Positions 1-8,302 are shown, numbered from the stretch's first letter. The stretch is 13,181 nt of DNA from an uncultured Actinomycetes bacterium (GCA_937888775.1 CALAQT010000113.1:1-13181); one strand, 5' to 3'. Translations and numbers: made by a program. Notes: a model not told the origin generated them from the letters alone.

Positions 1-17
1 CGACGCTCTTCCGATCT
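1..17 (+). other. Residual Illumina adapter sequence at contig edge
   Basis: The first 17 bases, CGACGCTCTTCCGATCT, are identical to the 3' end of the standard Illumina TruSeq/universal read-1 adapter. The genomic sequence probably begins at or near base 18. The adapter happens to stay open in the frame of the following gene, so an automatic translation would add artificial residues to it. This marks the edge of a draft assembly. Confidence 0.93.
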
Positions 18-953
18 GAGGGGCCGGCGCCGGTGCGCCGGCTCGGCGCCGGCGCTCTGGGGCACGTGCGCCACCGTCGGATCCTGTCGGCCGGAGCACT
101 CGAGAGCTACGCCGACTGCCCGGTGAGATGGCTGGTCGAGCGCGAGCTGCAACCGACACGCTTTGAGCCCGAGCCCGAGCCGATCACCCGCGGCAACCTG
201 ATGCATGAGGTGCTGGAGAAGCTGCTGCGCCGCCTGCAGGCCGCGGTCAGCGAGGCGTCGTTGCCCCAGGCGCTGGCGATCCTCGACGAGCTCCTGGACG
301 AGCTGGCGCACAGCCCCGAGCGGCAGCTCGCCCGTGGGCGCCCCGAGGCGATCCGGGCCGCCGCGCTGCGGGCGGTGCAAGCCGACCTGATCCGCTATCT
401 CGGCCAGGAGGCGCGCGACGGCAATGAATGGAGGCCGGACGGACTGGAGCTGCGCTTCGGATTCTCCGACGATGAGCCCTCGCTGCCTGCGCTGGCGCTC
501 GGCGACGGCCCGGATCCGGTCCTCGTCAGAGGCATGATCGACCGCGTTGACGTCGGGCCCGGTGGCGAGGCGATCGTCCGTGACTACAAGAGCGGGGGCG
601 CCCGGCAGGAGCACGCGGCGGCGCGCTGGGGTCCGGACCGACGCCTCCAGGTGGCGCTCTACATGCTCGTCCTGCGCGAGCTCTCCGACCTGACGCCGGT
701 GGCCGGCTTCTACCAGCCGCTGCGCGGCGAGAGCATCCGGCCCCGCGGGATCTACGTCAAGGGAACGCCGGTCGGCGCCAGCGTCTACGCCAACGACGCC
801 CGTGACCCGGCGGCGCTGCACGCCGAGCTCGAAGGAGCCGCCCAGCGTGCTGTCAAGCTGGCGCACCGGCTGCACGCCGGCGAGCTCATCCCGTGCCCGC
901 AGACGTGCTCACGGGACGGCTGCGCCTACCCGGGGATCTGTCGCAGCCAATGA
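18..953 (+). CDS. addB: AddB-like PD-(D/E)XK nuclease subunit, C-terminal part (5' truncated)
   Basis: This is the C-terminal nuclease domain of an AddB/RecB-family exonuclease subunit, which works with an AddA helicase to resect double-strand breaks for RecA-dependent repair. The reading frame is open from the contig edge. A GTG at 33 is the first internal start codon, but family members are usually around 1000 residues, so the true start and the rest of the protein are off the window. Counting from base 33, nuclease residues are visible: H58, D170 in GMIDRVD, D184-x-K186 in RDYKSG, then LQVALYM. Cysteines C29 and C288, C292, C297, C303 surround the nuclease fold like the four-cysteine iron-sulphur clasp of AddB, with one cysteine more than the cluster needs. 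The stop codon overlaps the ATG of the next gene (ATGA, 950-953), indicating translational coupling. The nuclease identity is firm; calling it AddB rather than another RecB-like partner rests mainly on the neighbour. Confidence 0.85.
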   Translation, partial: EGPAPVRRLGAGALGHVRHRRILSAGALESYADCPVRWLVERELQPTRFEPEPEPITRGNLMHEVLEKLLRRLQAAVSEASLPQALAILDELLDELAHSPERQLARGRPEAIRAAALRAVQADLIRYLGQEARDGNEWRPDGLELRFGFSDDEPSLPALALGDGPDPVLVRGMIDRVDVGPGGEAIVRDYKSGGARQEHAAARWGPDRRLQVALYMLVLRELSDLTPVAGFYQPLRGESIRPRGIYVKGTPVGASVYANDARDPAALHAELEGAAQRAVKLAHRLHAGELIPCPQTCSRDGCAYPGICRSQ

Positions 954-3900
954 GCCCGACCGCCGAGCAGACGCGCAGCTGGACCCCCGAGCAGACGCGC
1001 GCGATCGAGCGGCGAAGCGGCGATCTGCTGCTCGACGCCGGGGCCGGCAGCGGCAAGACCTCGGTGCTCGTCGAGCGCTTCGTCGCCGCCGTGCGCGAGG
1101 ACGGGATCGCCGTCGCCGCGATTCTGACGATCACGTTCACCGAGAAAGCCGCCGCTGAGCTGCGTGACCGGATCCGCTCGCGGCTGCGAGAGCTGGGTGA
1201 GGCCGAGGCGGCCCGCGCGACCGAGGGTGCGTTCATCTCGACGATCCACGGCTTCTGCGCCCGGGTGCTGCGCGCCCACGCCCTGGCCGCCGGGATCGAC
1301 CCCCACTTCACCGTGCTGGACCGCGGCGATTCAGAGCCGCTGGCCGACCTCGCCTTCGACGACGCGCTCGACGAGCTGGCCAAGAGCAGCGAGCAGGCAG
1401 TCGATCTGATCGCCGCCTACGGCCCCGGCCCCCTGCGCTCGGCGATCCTGGGAACCTACGCGCAGCTGCGCTCCGGCGGTCAATCCGCGCCGCGCCTGCC
1501 GGCCTGTCCGCAGCCGCCGGGCCGTGGCGCCGCTGCCCGAACGCTTGAGCAGGCCGCCGATGCGGCGGCGGCGGAGCTGGGCGCGCCGGCCAACCCCTCG
1601 GCGCGGGTGCAGGAGGCGCTCGCGCGAGCGCAGCGCTGCCGCGAGCTGATCGCCACGCCTGACCTGTGGCCCGGAGAGCTTGAGTCCGTACGGCTGCCGG
1701 GCGGTAACGGCGCGGCCCTGTCGAGCGACGTTTGCCTGGCCTACGCCGAGGCCCTGGCCAGCTTTCGCGCGCTGTGCGCGGCGCGCGCGGCCGGGCCCGT
1801 GCGCGATCTGCTTGATCGGCTGCTGGCCGGCTTCGCCACCCGCTACGCGCAGCACAAGCGCGACCGCTCCGGGATCGACTTCGAGGACCTGGAGCTGGTC
1901 ACCCGTGACCTGCTGCTGTCCTCGTCTGAGATACGCGAGCGCTATCGCGCCCGGTTTGCCCGGATCATGGTCGACGAGCTGCAGGACACCAACCCGGTCC
2001 AGCTGGAGCTGATCGAGGCGATCGCCGACCAGAACCTGTTCACGGTCGGCGATGCTCAGCAGGCGATCTACGGCTTCCGTCACGCCGACGTGGAGTTGTT
2101 CGAGGCTCGCGGCGAGCGCCTCGCAGCGGCCGGAGCGCGTGAGACGCTGCAGACCAACTTCCGCTCGCGGCCGGAGATCCTGATGGTGTTAAACCGGGCC
2201 TTCGCGGGCGAGCTGGGCGACCGCTTCAAAGCGCTGGTGCCGGGTCGCCTTGACGACGTCGATCTGGGCGGCCCCGCCGACGCTGATCGGGGGCGCCGCG
2301 CCGACGCTGACCCCGCCCCGCGGGTCGAGCTGCTGGTGGTCGACAAGGGCGCGGAGTGGACGCCCGACGGCCTGGGGTCCCCGTGGCGCCTGGCCGAGGC
2401 CAGAGCGCTCGCCCAGCGCGTCGGCGAGCTGATCGACGCCGGCTCGAAGCCGCGTGAGATCGTGATCCTGATCCGTGCCACGACCGACATGCGCGCCTAC
2501 GAGCGCGCGCTGGAGCGGCGCGGGATCCCGACCTACGTGATCGGTGGGCGGGGCTATTGGTCACACCCGCAGGTCGTCGACCTGGTCGGCTATCTGCGTG
2601 CGCTGGCCAACCCGCGGGAGGAGGAGGCGCTCTACACCGTGCTCGCCTCGCCGCTGGTGGGGGTCTCGCTCGACGCGCTGGTGATCCTCGGCGCCGGCGC
2701 GCGCGCATCGGCTCGCGATCCGTGGTGGGTGGTGCGCGAGCCACGTGATCAGCTCGCAGACCTCGATCGCGCCGATCGGGGCAAGCTGGACCGGTTCGCC
2801 GCATGGTTTGCCGACGAGCGCCTGGACGCCCCCCGCACGAGCATCGAGGAGCTGATCGATCGCGCGCTGACGCGCACGGGGTACGACCTCGCGATGCTGG
2901 CAATGCCCGGAGGCGAGCGCCGGCTGGCCAATGTCCGCAAGCTGATGCGCCTGGGCCGTGACCACGAGACCTCCCACGGCCGTGACCTGCGCGGATTCGT
3001 GGAGCTGATCCGCGACCGGGAGGCCGGAGGATCGCCGGATTCACGGGAGAGCGAGGCGCCGGTGGAGGGGGAGGGGCTCGACGCCGTGCGCCTGATGACG
3101 ATCCACCGGGCCAAGGGACTGGAGTTCGAGATCGTGTGCGTCGCGGACCTCGGTCGCTCACCGTGGCGGCCCAGTGAGCTGCTGCGCGTCTCCGCCGACG
3201 GACGCCTCGGGCTCCGTCTGGCCCGCCCGGGCACCGGCGGGCGCGAGCCGGCGCTCGATTACAAGCAGATCGGCGACGAGCAGTTCTGCGCGCAGGAGAG
3301 CGAGGAACGGCGGCTGTTCTACGTCGCGATGACCCGCGCCAAGGAGCGGCTGATCATCAGCGGGGCCGCCAAGCTCGACGGCTGGACCGAGGGCGGCGCC
3401 GTCGGCGGCGGCGCAATCGCCTGGATCGCGCCTGCGTTCGTCCCGGAGCTCGCCGACGCCGTGCGGGCGGGAACCGGCACAACCGAGACCGGGGTCGCCT
3501 TCAAGTTCGTGCGCCCCGAGGACGAGCCGGCGGACGGACCCGAGCCTGAGAGGAGCACGCGTTCACCTTGGGATGAAACGCTGAATGATTCCTGCAAATC
3601 GCCCAATGAACCGGCGCTCGTGGCCCCGGTGCCGCCCGCCCTGGCGCCTGAACCGGCGGCGGCTCCGCCTCTCGAACCCGCGCTTGCGCCACCGGTCACG
3701 AGCGTCAGCTACTCGTCGCTGGGCGAATACGCCCGGTGCGGATACCGCTTTTACGCCCAGCGGGTGCTGGGCCTGCCCGAGCTTTCCGACGAGCGCGGTG
3801 TCCCCATGCGCTCGGGCGACGCTACTGCCGTCGAGCGCAGCGGCGCCGTGGGCGACGGCGACGGATCTGCCGGGCGCGGCGGCGCCGAGCGGGGCGTGCT

Positions 3901-4549
3901 GGTCCATTCGCTGCTCGAGCGCCTTGACTTTCGCCGTCCGCTCACACCGCGGCCGGAGGCGATCGTCGCCGCAGCGCAGCGCGCCGGGCTGGCGCCGCCG
4001 AGCGCGCAGGAGGCTGACGCACTGACCGCGCTTGTGGCGGGCTTTGCCGGCAGTGATCTGTGCGCCCGGCTCGGCCGGGCAACCGACGCCTCACGCGAGC
4101 AGCGCTTTGCGTTCCCGCTCGGCGGCGGCGTGCTCGTCACCGGCGCGGTGGACGTCCTGGTGCGGGAGCCCGGTGACCGGGCGCTGGTCGTCGACTACAA
4201 GAGCGATCGCCTGCACGGCGCCGATCCGGCCGATGTCGTCGAATCCGCCTACGCGACTCAGCAGCTCGTCTACGCGATGGCGCTGCTGCGCTCCGGGGTG
4301 CAGGCGGTGGAGATCGCCCACTGCTTCCTGGAACGGCCTGACTCGCCGGTCATGGCCGCCTTCTCCCAGTCGGATCTGCCCGTGCTTGCGCAACGGCTGG
4401 CGGCGCTCACCAGCGGCGTGCTCGAGCGCCGGTTCGCGGTCGCCGACGCCCCTCACCGCGCGCTGTGCCGGGGTTGTCCGGCCAAGGGCGGCCTCTGCTC
4501 GTGGCCGGTTCAGATGACCCACCGGGAGGCCCCGGACCGGCTGTTCTGA
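950..4549 (+). CDS. addA: AddA-like UvrD/RecB-family helicase-nuclease (double-strand break resection)
   Basis: An ATP-dependent 3'-5' helicase fused to an exonuclease, 1199 residues, close to the usual AddA length. The ATG at 950 is preferred because it forms ATGA with the upstream stop and is followed directly by the Q-motif (WTPEQTRAI). Superfamily 1 motifs follow in order: Walker A GAGSGKT (31-37), [17 protein letters not shown], Walker [10 protein letters not shown] (341-349), [31 protein letters not shown] (about 716-727), and [13 protein letters not shown] (about 789-801). A proline/alanine-rich linker (about 870-920) leads to a C-terminal nuclease with D1068, D1082-x-K1084 and a QQLVYA motif. 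C930 and C1173-x2-C1176-x6-C1183 resemble the iron-sulphur clasp normally described for AddB. With the upstream gene it would form a heterodimeric RecBCD-like enzyme acting on DNA ends in the cytoplasm. It could instead be an AdnA/AdnB-type subunit; the missing 5' half of the partner would decide. Confidence 0.93.
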   Translation: MSPTAEQTRSWTPEQTRAIERRSGDLLLDAGAGSGKTSVLVERFVAAVREDGIAVAAILTITFTEKAAAELRDRIRSRLRELGEAEAARATEGAFISTIHGFCARVLRAHALAAGIDPHFTVLDRGDSEPLADLAFDDALDELAKSSEQAVDLIAAYGPGPLRSAILGTYAQLRSGGQSAPRLPACPQPPGRGAAARTLEQAADAAAAELGAPANPSARVQEALARAQRCRELIATPDLWPGELESVRLPGGNGAALSSDVCLAYAEALASFRALCAARAAGPVRDLLDRLLAGFATRYAQHKRDRSGIDFEDLELVTRDLLLSSSEIRERYRARFARIMVDELQDTNPVQLELIEAIADQNLFTVGDAQQAIYGFRHADVELFEARGERLAAAGARETLQTNFRSRPEILMVLNRAFAGELGDRFKALVPGRLDDVDLGGPADADRGRRADADPAPRVELLVVDKGAEWTPDGLGSPWRLAEARALAQRVGELIDAGSKPREIVILIRATTDMRAYERALERRGIPTYVIGGRGYWSHPQVVDLVGYLRALANPREEEALYTVLASPLVGVSLDALVILGAGARASARDPWWVVREPRDQLADLDRADRGKLDRFAAWFADERLDAPRTSIEELIDRALTRTGYDLAMLAMPGGERRLANVRKLMRLGRDHETSHGRDLRGFVELIRDREAGGSPDSRESEAPVEGEGLDAVRLMTIHRAKGLEFEIVCVADLGRSPWRPSELLRVSADGRLGLRLARPGTGGREPALDYKQIGDEQFCAQESEERRLFYVAMTRAKERLIISGAAKLDGWTEGGAVGGGAIAWIAPAFVPELADAVRAGTGTTETGVAFKFVRPEDEPADGPEPERSTRSPWDETLNDSCKSPNEPALVAPVPPALAPEPAAAPPLEPALAPPVTSVSYSSLGEYARCGYRFYAQRVLGLPELSDERGVPMRSGDATAVERSGAVGDGDGSAGRGGAERGVLVHSLLERLDFRRPLTPRPEAIVAAAQRAGLAPPSAQEADALTALVAGFAGSDLCARLGRATDASREQRFAFPLGGGVLVTGAVDVLVREPGDRALVVDYKSDRLHGADPADVVESAYATQQLVYAMALLRSGVQAVEIAHCFLERPDSPVMAAFSQSDLPVLAQRLAALTSGVLERRFAVADAPHRALCRGCPAKGGLCSWPVQMTHREAPDRLF

Positions 4550-4566
4550 GTAGGACGCTGAGCGCA

Positions 4567-5511
4567 TCAGTGCTTGAACTCGACGTCGACCTGCTGCTGC
4601 TCGGAGCGCTCTTCGACCTTGGCCAGGGCGCGCAGGGTCTCCTGATCGGCGGGGGCATCGGGAGGACCGAACAGGCTCCGTGGCCACAGCTTCCGTTTGA
4701 GCACGACGTTGATCTCGGCGGCGTACAGCGTCATCTGGGCCCCGAGGTGCAGCCACACCAGCAGCGCGATCACGAACCCGAACTCGGCATATGCCCCGTG
4801 CTGGCCCTTCATCACATGGCCGATGTAGGCACCGCCGAGCGCCTGCAGGATGGTCCACAAGACCCCGGCCACAACGACGCCGACACGTAGATCACGGCTC
4901 GGGACGCCGGGAGTCATCAGCCGGAACATCGCAAAGTACAGCGCGAAGTTCAGCGCCAGCGAGACCACTACTCCGACCACCGCGACCACCACGCTGTGGC
5001 CCAGACCACCGCTCACCAGTCCCGAGGCCAGCGTGGCGACGACGAACAGCACTCCCAGCGAAACCAGCAGCGCGAGGCCGCGGAGGCGCGCCTTGAGGAA
5101 GTTCGGCCGGTCCTTGTACGGCACCGCCCAGACGCGGTCAAAGGCATTCTGGGCCGCGTTGGTCACCCCGAGCCCGGCGTACAGCGAGGTGGCAATTCCG
5201 ATCACCAGCGCGATCGCGCTTCCGTGCAGCGTGCCTACGTTCAGCTTCTGCCCGACGATCGGGAACTGCCCCAGCACAGACTGCTGAACCGAGTGCTGCG
5301 CGCTGGGGTCCCCCTGCAGGACGTAGCCGAGCACCGTAAGGAAGACCAGCAACAGCGGGAACAACGAGAAGAACGCGTAGTAGGCGACCAGCGCCGCGAG
5401 GTTGCCGCCCTGGTCGTCGCCCATCTTCTTGATCACGGCGACCGGGATCGCCAGCCAGCGGCGCTGCTGCTGATAGCGATCAAATCGGCGGATCGGACGC
5501 AAGAAGTCCAC
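4567..5511 (-). CDS. YihY/BrkB-family six-helix inner membrane protein
   Basis: A 314-residue integral membrane protein of the YihY/virulence factor BrkB family. This family was once called ribonuclease BN in error; its molecular function is not settled. Six hydrophobic segments are visible at about 38-60, 98-118, 145-168, 174-196, 209-231 and 243-268, with the family-typical GGNLAALVAYYAFFSLFPLL in the first. The N-terminus is basic, and the C-terminal tail (about 285-314) is charged and soluble. The start is a GTG at 5511 preceded by AGGAG six bases upstream. The gene lies 40 bases downstream of the P450 on the same strand, so the two are probably co-transcribed. It converges on addA with only 17 bases between the stop codons and no obvious terminator hairpin. 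Family assignment is secure; function is not. Confidence 0.92.
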   Translation of the reverse strand: MDFLRPIRRFDRYQQQRRWLAIPVAVIKKMGDDQGGNLAALVAYYAFFSLFPLLLVFLTVLGYVLQGDPSAQHSVQQSVLGQFPIVGQKLNVGTLHGSAIALVIGIATSLYAGLGVTNAAQNAFDRVWAVPYKDRPNFLKARLRGLALLVSLGVLFVVATLASGLVSGGLGHSVVVAVVGVVVSLALNFALYFAMFRLMTPGVPSRDLRVGVVVAGVLWTILQALGGAYIGHVMKGQHGAYAEFGFVIALLVWLHLGAQMTLYAAEINVVLKRKLWPRSLFGPPDAPADQETLRALAKVEERSEQQQVDVEFKH

Positions 5512-5551
5512 AGCAGACTCCTACCCCGCCGAGCAGATCGACACTCACGCC

Positions 5552-6928
5552 TCAGACGGCGGTAGCGACCTCGGGGTCGATCGACGCCCGCATCGAATCC
5601 GATTCGCGCCGCGCCAGCAGCACCGTGGCCCCCTGGGCGGGGCTGAAGGTGATGCTCCGCCGCGCCGTGCGCTCCGGCCGCTGGTCGGCCGGGCTCAGCG
5701 CGTAACGCTCCAGCACCACCCGCATCACGATCTTCATCTCCACCAGCGCGAAGCTGGCGCCCAGGCAGCGGCGCCGGCCGCCCCCGAACGGGATCCAGGT
5801 GTAGGTCCCGGGAGTTCGGCCGACGAACCGATCGGGACGGAACGCGAACGGCTCGGGGTAGAGCTGTGGGTCGTAATGCATCAGGAACGCGCTGGCCAGC
5901 AGCGCGACGCCGGCGGGATAAGTGAAGTCGCCGATCTTCACCGGCTGCTTGGTCAGGCGCGGCTCGGCGTTGGGAAGCACGGGCTTCATGCGCAGGGTCT
6001 CGTTGATCGTCGCGGTGAGATAGGTGTCCTCGTCGCCGGCGTCGAGTTCGGTGACCAGGCGCTCGGTCACCTGCGGCGAGCGTGCCAGGCGTTCAAACGC
6101 CCAGGCGAGCTGGGAGGCGGTCGTCTCGTGGCCCGCCACCAGCGCGGTCATCAACTCGTCGCGCAGCTCCTGGGCGGACATTGCCGAGCCGTCGCTGTCA
6201 TGGCGCGCGCTCAGCAGCATCGAGAGAACGTCGTTGCCTTCGCTGAGGCGCGCGTCGGCCCGCCGCTCGGCGATCAGCTCAAAGATCAGCTGGTCGGCGC
6301 GTTGCTGGGATGCGTGAAAGCGCCGCAGCGCCGGAATCAACCTCCGCAGCCTGTGGGCCACCGGGAGCACCGAGAGTGGACTCTCGCCGAACACCAGCAC
6401 CTCAGTCAGCAGGTCGCGCAGCTGGTCCAGGCGCGGACCCTGCTCCAGCCCGAAGACGGCGCGCAGGACGATTTCCAGCGTCAGCCGCTGCAGCCGGGGG
6501 TGCAGCGCGACCGGCTCGCCGCACGGCCAGGTGTCGATCTCCCGTATTGCGATCTCGGTCATCAGGCCGGTCAACCCCTGCATCCGTGAGCCCTGGAACG
6601 CCGGCAGCATCAGCTTTCGCTGCTCCAGATGGGCGTCCTCGTCGAGCAGGATGACCGAGTTGCGCCCGACGAGCGGCTCCAGCACCCGCGCGCCCTCGCC
6701 GGGGTGCACGGCGTCGGGCGGCGCGGTGAACAGCTGCCTGATCTCCTCAGGATCGGACAAGATCACGAACGGGGGCTGGAACGGCAACTGCACGGTGATC
6801 CGTGTCCCGTACCGCTCGCGGAGCCGGAATAGCGAGGCCGTCGGTCGCTTCCACGTCGCCAGCAACTGCAACGCGGCCGGGACGCCCGGCCCCGATGGTA
6901 GCGCCTGTCTTAGATCCCGTCTGCGCAC
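5552..6928 (-). CDS. Cytochrome P450
   Basis: A 458-residue cytosolic haem-thiolate monooxygenase. The core signatures are present in order: the I-helix oxygen-activation motif AGHETT (265-270), the K-helix ExxR (E310 to R313), the FRPDRF region (363-368), and the haem-binding loop FGGGRRRCLG with the ligand cysteine at C388. There is no N-terminal membrane anchor. The start is a GTG at 6928, preceded by GGGGAG six bases upstream. The substrate cannot be told from sequence, and no ferredoxin or ferredoxin reductase lies in the window, so electrons must come from elsewhere. The gene is followed closely by the YihY-type membrane protein and preceded by a 130-base gap containing a short palindrome (6964-6974) and a direct repeat. 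It may have its own promoter or be read through from the sigma/MGMT unit. The family call is certain; subfamily and role are unknown. Confidence 0.95.
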   Translation of the reverse strand: MRRRDLRQALPSGPGVPAALQLLATWKRPTASLFRLRERYGTRITVQLPFQPPFVILSDPEEIRQLFTAPPDAVHPGEGARVLEPLVGRNSVILLDEDAHLEQRKLMLPAFQGSRMQGLTGLMTEIAIREIDTWPCGEPVALHPRLQRLTLEIVLRAVFGLEQGPRLDQLRDLLTEVLVFGESPLSVLPVAHRLRRLIPALRRFHASQQRADQLIFELIAERRADARLSEGNDVLSMLLSARHDSDGSAMSAQELRDELMTALVAGHETTASQLAWAFERLARSPQVTERLVTELDAGDEDTYLTATINETLRMKPVLPNAEPRLTKQPVKIGDFTYPAGVALLASAFLMHYDPQLYPEPFAFRPDRFVGRTPGTYTWIPFGGGRRRCLGASFALVEMKIVMRVVLERYALSPADQRPERTARRSITFSPAQGATVLLARRESDSMRASIDPEVATAV

Positions 6929-6963
6929 CGTGCTCCCCTCGATCGGCGGAAGTTCGCTGAAGC

Positions 6964-6974
6964 GTGATTGTCAC
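6964..6974. promoter_or_regulatory. Palindrome upstream of the P450, possible operator or -10 region
   Basis: GTGATTGTCAC is an inverted repeat (GTGA-TTG-TCAC) in an otherwise GC-rich gap, about 36 bases upstream of the P450 start. Read on the minus strand it contains TGTGACAAT, which resembles an extended -10 element; no convincing -35 is seen. Eight of its bases (GTGATTGT) recur upstream of the sigma gene at 8262-8269. This could be an operator, a promoter core, or chance. Confidence 0.25.
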
Positions 6975-6981
6975 ACCCGGC

Positions 6982-7013
6982 GCGCCCCGAGCGCCGAGCG
7001 CCGGTCGGGCGCC
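6982..7013. repeat. GC-rich direct repeat, copy 1 (32 bases)
   Basis: A 32-base unit that matches 7036-7067 at 29 of 32 positions by eye, offset by 54 bases. It lies in the gap between the MGMT stop and the P450 start. It consists largely of GCGCC/GAGCGCC submotifs and can fold on itself. Function is not evident. Confidence 0.75.
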
Positions 7014-7035
7014 CGGATCTTGGTGTCTGCGCCAG

Positions 7036-7067
7036 GCGCCCCGAGCGCCGGGCGCTGGTCAGGCGCC
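7036..7067. repeat. GC-rich direct repeat, copy 2 (overlaps MGMT stop)
   Basis: The second copy of the 32-base unit. It covers the last two codons and the stop of the methyltransferase gene; where this copy gives TGA on the minus strand, copy 1 has CGA. It contains a near-perfect hairpin AGCGCC-G-GGCGCT at 7044-7056. No T-run follows, so it is not a classical intrinsic terminator. Confidence 0.75.
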
Positions 7068-7679
7068 GAGCGTTTGCTGGCCGCTCTCCAGCGCCAGCAG
7101 CATCCGCTTGCGCTCCAGGCCGCCCGTGTAACCGCCCAGACCGCCGTCGCTGTGCAGCACGCGATGGCAGGGGACGACGATCGGCAGCGGGTTGGCGCCC
7201 AGCGCGTTGCCCGCCGCGCGCGATCCGCGCGGGCTGCCCGCCTCGATCGCCACCTGCTTGTACGTCGAGACCGAGCCGTAGGGAATGCGCACCGCAGCGT
7301 CCAGCACGCGGCGGCCGAAGCCTGACACCAGGCGCCAATCGAGCGCCATGGCAAACGTGCTGCGCCGTCCGCCGAAGTACTCCTCGAGTTCGCGGCGGGG
7401 CCCGTCGAGCTTGCGGGGCGCGACGAGCACGCGCGGGGACACGCGCTCGGCGACCTGCTGCAGGATCGTGTCCTCCTCCTCGCTGTCCAGATACGCCAGG
7501 CGGACCAGGCCCTGCGGCGTGGCGGCCAGCAGCAGCGGGCCGACGGGCGTGTCGAGGGTGGCGTAGGCGACGTCGAGCACGCCTGCCGCTGCGGCCGCGG
7601 CCGAGATGTCGGGGAGCGGGGAATCATCGCTGGTCGCCGTCCGGCGCAGGTCGGCCTCGAGGGCGTGCTGGTCATTCAT
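7059..7679 (-). CDS. ogt: Methylated-DNA--protein-cysteine S-methyltransferase (MGMT/Ogt type)
   Basis: A 206-residue suicide DNA-repair protein that transfers alkyl groups from O6-alkylguanine (and O4-alkylthymine) to its own cysteine. The acceptor motif PCHRV is present with C171, preceded by the helix-turn-helix region RIPYGSVSTYKQVA (131-144), a candidate arginine finger in RGSRAAGNALG (151-161), and followed by GGLGGYTGG. The N-terminal ribonuclease-H-like domain begins near residue 35 (LDVAYATLDTPVGPLLLAA). Residues 1-34 are an extra acidic then alanine-rich leader not needed for catalysis. The ATG at 7679 is chosen because it overlaps the sigma factor stop as ATGA, implying translational coupling. 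A longer open frame upstream runs inside the sigma gene and lacks family similarity. There is no Ada-type N-terminal zinc domain or AraC domain, so it is a stand-alone MGMT. Identity is very secure. Confidence 0.95.
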   Translation of the reverse strand: MNDQHALEADLRRTATSDDSPLPDISAAAAAAGVLDVAYATLDTPVGPLLLAATPQGLVRLAYLDSEEEDTILQQVAERVSPRVLVAPRKLDGPRRELEEYFGGRRSTFAMALDWRLVSGFGRRVLDAAVRIPYGSVSTYKQVAIEAGSPRGSRAAGNALGANPLPIVVPCHRVLHSDGGLGGYTGGLERKRMLLALESGQQTLGA

Positions 7680-8245
7680 GGTCGGTACTCCGTTCGCAGT
7701 CGTTTGAGGCCCTCGTGGACGTTGCGCCGCGCTGCCTCCTCGCTGGTCTCCATCACCTTGGAGATCTCCGCGTAGGCGGCGTCGGCGAGGAAGCGCAGCG
7801 CGACCGCGGTGCGCTGCTTGTCCGGCAGGTCCCGGACCAGCTGCCACAGCTCGCCGTCGGCGTGAAGCATCACGGCGCTCGCCCCCGAGTCCGGCGGAGC
7901 CGAGCCGGGGCGTGCGGCGGGGAATGAGGATGGGTGCGCCGTCGCCGAGCCCTCTGACTCCATGTCCTGCGCTGCGCCCGCCGGCACCGCCCGGCGTCCG
8001 CGAGCGCGGACGTGATCGATCGCCTTGTGGTGGGCGATCGTGAGGATCCAGCCGCGCAGGTTGGACGCCTCCCGCAAACCCGCGTAGGCGCGCAGCGCCG
8101 CCAGCCAGGTCTCCTGATAGCAGTCGTCGGCGTCGTCGCGCCCCACGGTGGCGATCAGGAAGCGGTGCACGTCACGGCCGTGGGTATCGAGCAACATCTG
8201 AAACGGGGGAAGTCGCACTGGGGATGAAACGCGGGGGCGGGGCAT
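7676..8245 (-). CDS. ECF-type sigma-70 family RNA polymerase sigma factor
   Basis: A 189-residue alternative sigma factor with only regions 2 and 4. Region 2 (about 13-82) includes [14 protein letters not shown], the core-binding 2.2 segment, and the -10 recognition part [17 protein letters not shown]. Region 4 (about 131-185) has the -35-binding helix-turn-helix [21 protein letters not shown] 45-residue proline/serine/alanine-rich linker joins them. The ATG at 8245 has AAGGA nine bases upstream. The gene overlaps the MGMT start by four bases, so the two are made together. No anti-sigma factor (membrane protein or HxxxCxxC zinc domain) lies beside it, unlike most ECF loci. It may control the repair gene it is coupled to, but its target promoters cannot be read from this window. 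An aldo/keto reductase is divergent, with 57 bases between starts. Confidence 0.93.
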   Translation of the reverse strand: MPRPRVSSPVRLPPFQMLLDTHGRDVHRFLIATVGRDDADDCYQETWLAALRAYAGLREASNLRGWILTIAHHKAIDHVRARGRRAVPAGAAQDMESEGSATAHPSSFPAARPGSAPPDSGASAVMLHADGELWQLVRDLPDKQRTAVALRFLADAAYAEISKVMETSEEAARRNVHEGLKRLRTEYRP

Positions 8246-8302
8246 ACCGTGAGGTCCTTCAGTGATTGTGGGCTCTCCGCGGGTGCAATAGGCTGGCGGT
8301 CA
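8246..8302. promoter_or_regulatory. Divergent control region between sigma factor and aldo/keto reductase
   Basis: Only 57 bases separate the two start codons, so both promoters must lie here or reach into the neighbouring gene. The AT-richer words are GTGATTGT (8262-8269; also found upstream of the P450) and TGCAATA (8284-8290). No well-spaced -35/-10 pair is convincing on either strand. The location is certain as an intergenic divergent region; the elements within it are not. Confidence 0.45.

Noticed and set aside
893..949. Longer addA start inside the end of addB
   Set aside because: The added 19 residues have no family similarity and cover the cysteine-coding end of addB; the ATG at 950 overlaps the stop and precedes the Q-motif.
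1331..3161. Several long minus-strand open frames opposite addA
   Set aside because: They are Arg/Ala/Pro-rich with no recognisable motif and lie against the helicase motifs of addA.
4550..4566. Possible bidirectional terminator between convergent addA and the YihY gene
   Set aside because: The 17-base gap contains no convincing stem or T-run.
7680..7847. Upstream extension of the MGMT reading frame by 56 residues
   Set aside because: The extension is antisense-like, Gly/Arg-rich, and lies inside the sigma factor gene; the ATGA overlap gives a better start at 7679.
6531..7927. Long plus-strand open frames crossing the P450, the repeat region and MGMT
   Set aside because: They run across three well-supported minus-strand features and have shadow-like composition with no domain.
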